6,848 nucleotides of DNA, from the NCBI GenBank assembly GCA_009703445.1, contig WLGA01000058.1:1-6848 (forward strand), read 5' to 3'. Shown here piece by piece: positions 6,722 through 6,848 of this stretch; the stretch's first letter is position 1, and every line of letters begins with the position of its first letter. This DNA is from Actinomycetota bacterium (GTDB lineage Bacteria > Actinomycetota > Actinomycetes > Actinomycetales > Microbacteriaceae). Made by a program: the position numbers and the translations under genes. A model generated the notes under the pieces. It ran no database searches. It was given only the letters and a program-made list of their open reading frames with translations, and had not been told where the DNA came from.

Positions 6722-6724
6722 AGC

Positions 6725-6739
6725 CGGTCCACAAGACCG
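6725..6739 (+). repeat. Small hairpin in the pknB leader
   Basis: CGGTC at 6725-6729 pairs with GACCG at 6735-6739 around a CACAA loop. If transcription starts near 6724 this stem would sit at the very 5' end of the pknB transcript, where such stems can protect RNA. It is short and lacks a following T-run. Confidence 0.3.
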
Positions 6740-6765
6740 ATTCACCAAGGAAAGTAGAGCATTCG

Positions 6766-6848
6766 TTGTCATCAAACCAGCGCGTAATTGCAGGCCGCTA
6801 TGAGGTAGGAAACCTCATCGGTCGTGGTGGCATGGCCGATGTTTACGA
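6766..6848 (+). CDS. pknB: PknB, Ser/Thr protein kinase (5' part only)
   Basis: Only the first 27 codons are in the window. The product begins MSSNQRVIAGRYEVGNLI and continues into a kinase glycine loop, GRGGMADVY at 19-27, where G19, G21 and M23 follow the GxGGM pattern of bacterial Hanks-type kinases. The name PknB rests on position directly after pknA, as in other actinobacteria, and on the RYEVG N-terminus; PASTA domains, which would confirm it, lie beyond the window. PknB normally senses muropeptides or lipid II through its PASTA repeats and phosphorylates PstP, PbpA, FhaA and others. The start is TTG at 6766, the only start codon seen in frame in this stretch, with AAGGA at 6747-6751 upstream at a long spacing of 14 bases. 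The gene is cut by the window edge, not broken. Confidence 0.82.
   Translation, partial: MSSNQRVIAGRYEVGNLIGRGGMADVY

Larger units (their letters stand above)
6683..6765 (+). other. Intergenic region between pknA and pknB
   Basis: These 83 bases are the only real gap in the gene cluster. They contain a candidate -10 box, two short inverted repeats and a Shine-Dalgarno-like core, and no gene. Neither inverted repeat is followed by a T-run, so read-through from pknA into pknB is expected, with possible added initiation inside the gap. Confidence 0.55.

Noticed and set aside
6696..6739. Transcription terminator after pknA
   Set aside because: Both inverted repeats are short and neither is followed by a T-run, and the genes on both sides normally belong to one operon.
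1..6848. A previously undescribed system
   Set aside because: All seven genes match the well-known actinobacterial fhaA-fhaB-pstP-rodA-pbpA-pknA-pknB locus with intact catalytic motifs; only lineage-specific variations are visible.

Overview
The window carries the conserved actinobacterial cell-wall and Ser/Thr-phosphosignalling locus, all on the + strand, in the order fhaA - fhaB - pstP - rodA - pbpA - pknA - pknB (5' end only). This order and orientation is that of the mycobacterial Rv0020c-Rv0014c region, so the assignment rests on both protein motifs and synteny. The host is an actinobacterium. The moderately high G+C, the very compact proteins (short FhaA linker, short PstP tail) and the dense gene packing fit a small-genome member of the Micrococcales such as a Microbacteriaceae species, but that rank is inference.

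Layout: 1-71 is a short leader with a candidate -10 box, an inverted repeat and a ribosome binding site. 72-1248 encodes two FHA phosphothreonine-binding adaptors: FhaA, with an N-terminal DUF3662-type domain, and FhaB/FipA, anchored by an N-terminal membrane segment. 1256-2515 is the membrane PP2C phosphatase PstP. 2512-3897 is the SEDS glycosyltransferase RodA (RodA/FtsW family) and 3897-5345 its partner class B transpeptidase PbpA. 5342-6682 is the receptor kinase PknA. After 83 noncoding bases, pknB begins at 6766 and runs off the window at 6848.

The first six genes are packed as one translation-coupled unit: overlaps of 8, 4, 1 and 4 bases and one gap of 7 bases. Five of the seven genes appear to begin with GTG or TTG. 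The only real gap lies before pknB and contains a candidate internal promoter, so pknB may have extra expression independent of the operon.

In the known system, PknA and PknB phosphorylate cell-division and wall-synthesis proteins, PstP reverses this, FhaA and FhaB read the phosphothreonines, and RodA-PbpA is the polymerase and crosslinking machine being controlled. This is a well-described system, not a new one. The least standard features are a single diverged PASTA-like extracellular domain on PknA (absent from M. tuberculosis PknA), the minimised FhaA and PstP, and the placement of the only two TTA leucine codons at codon 4 of fhaA and of fhaB. No mobile element, CRISPR array, tRNA or rRNA gene was seen.
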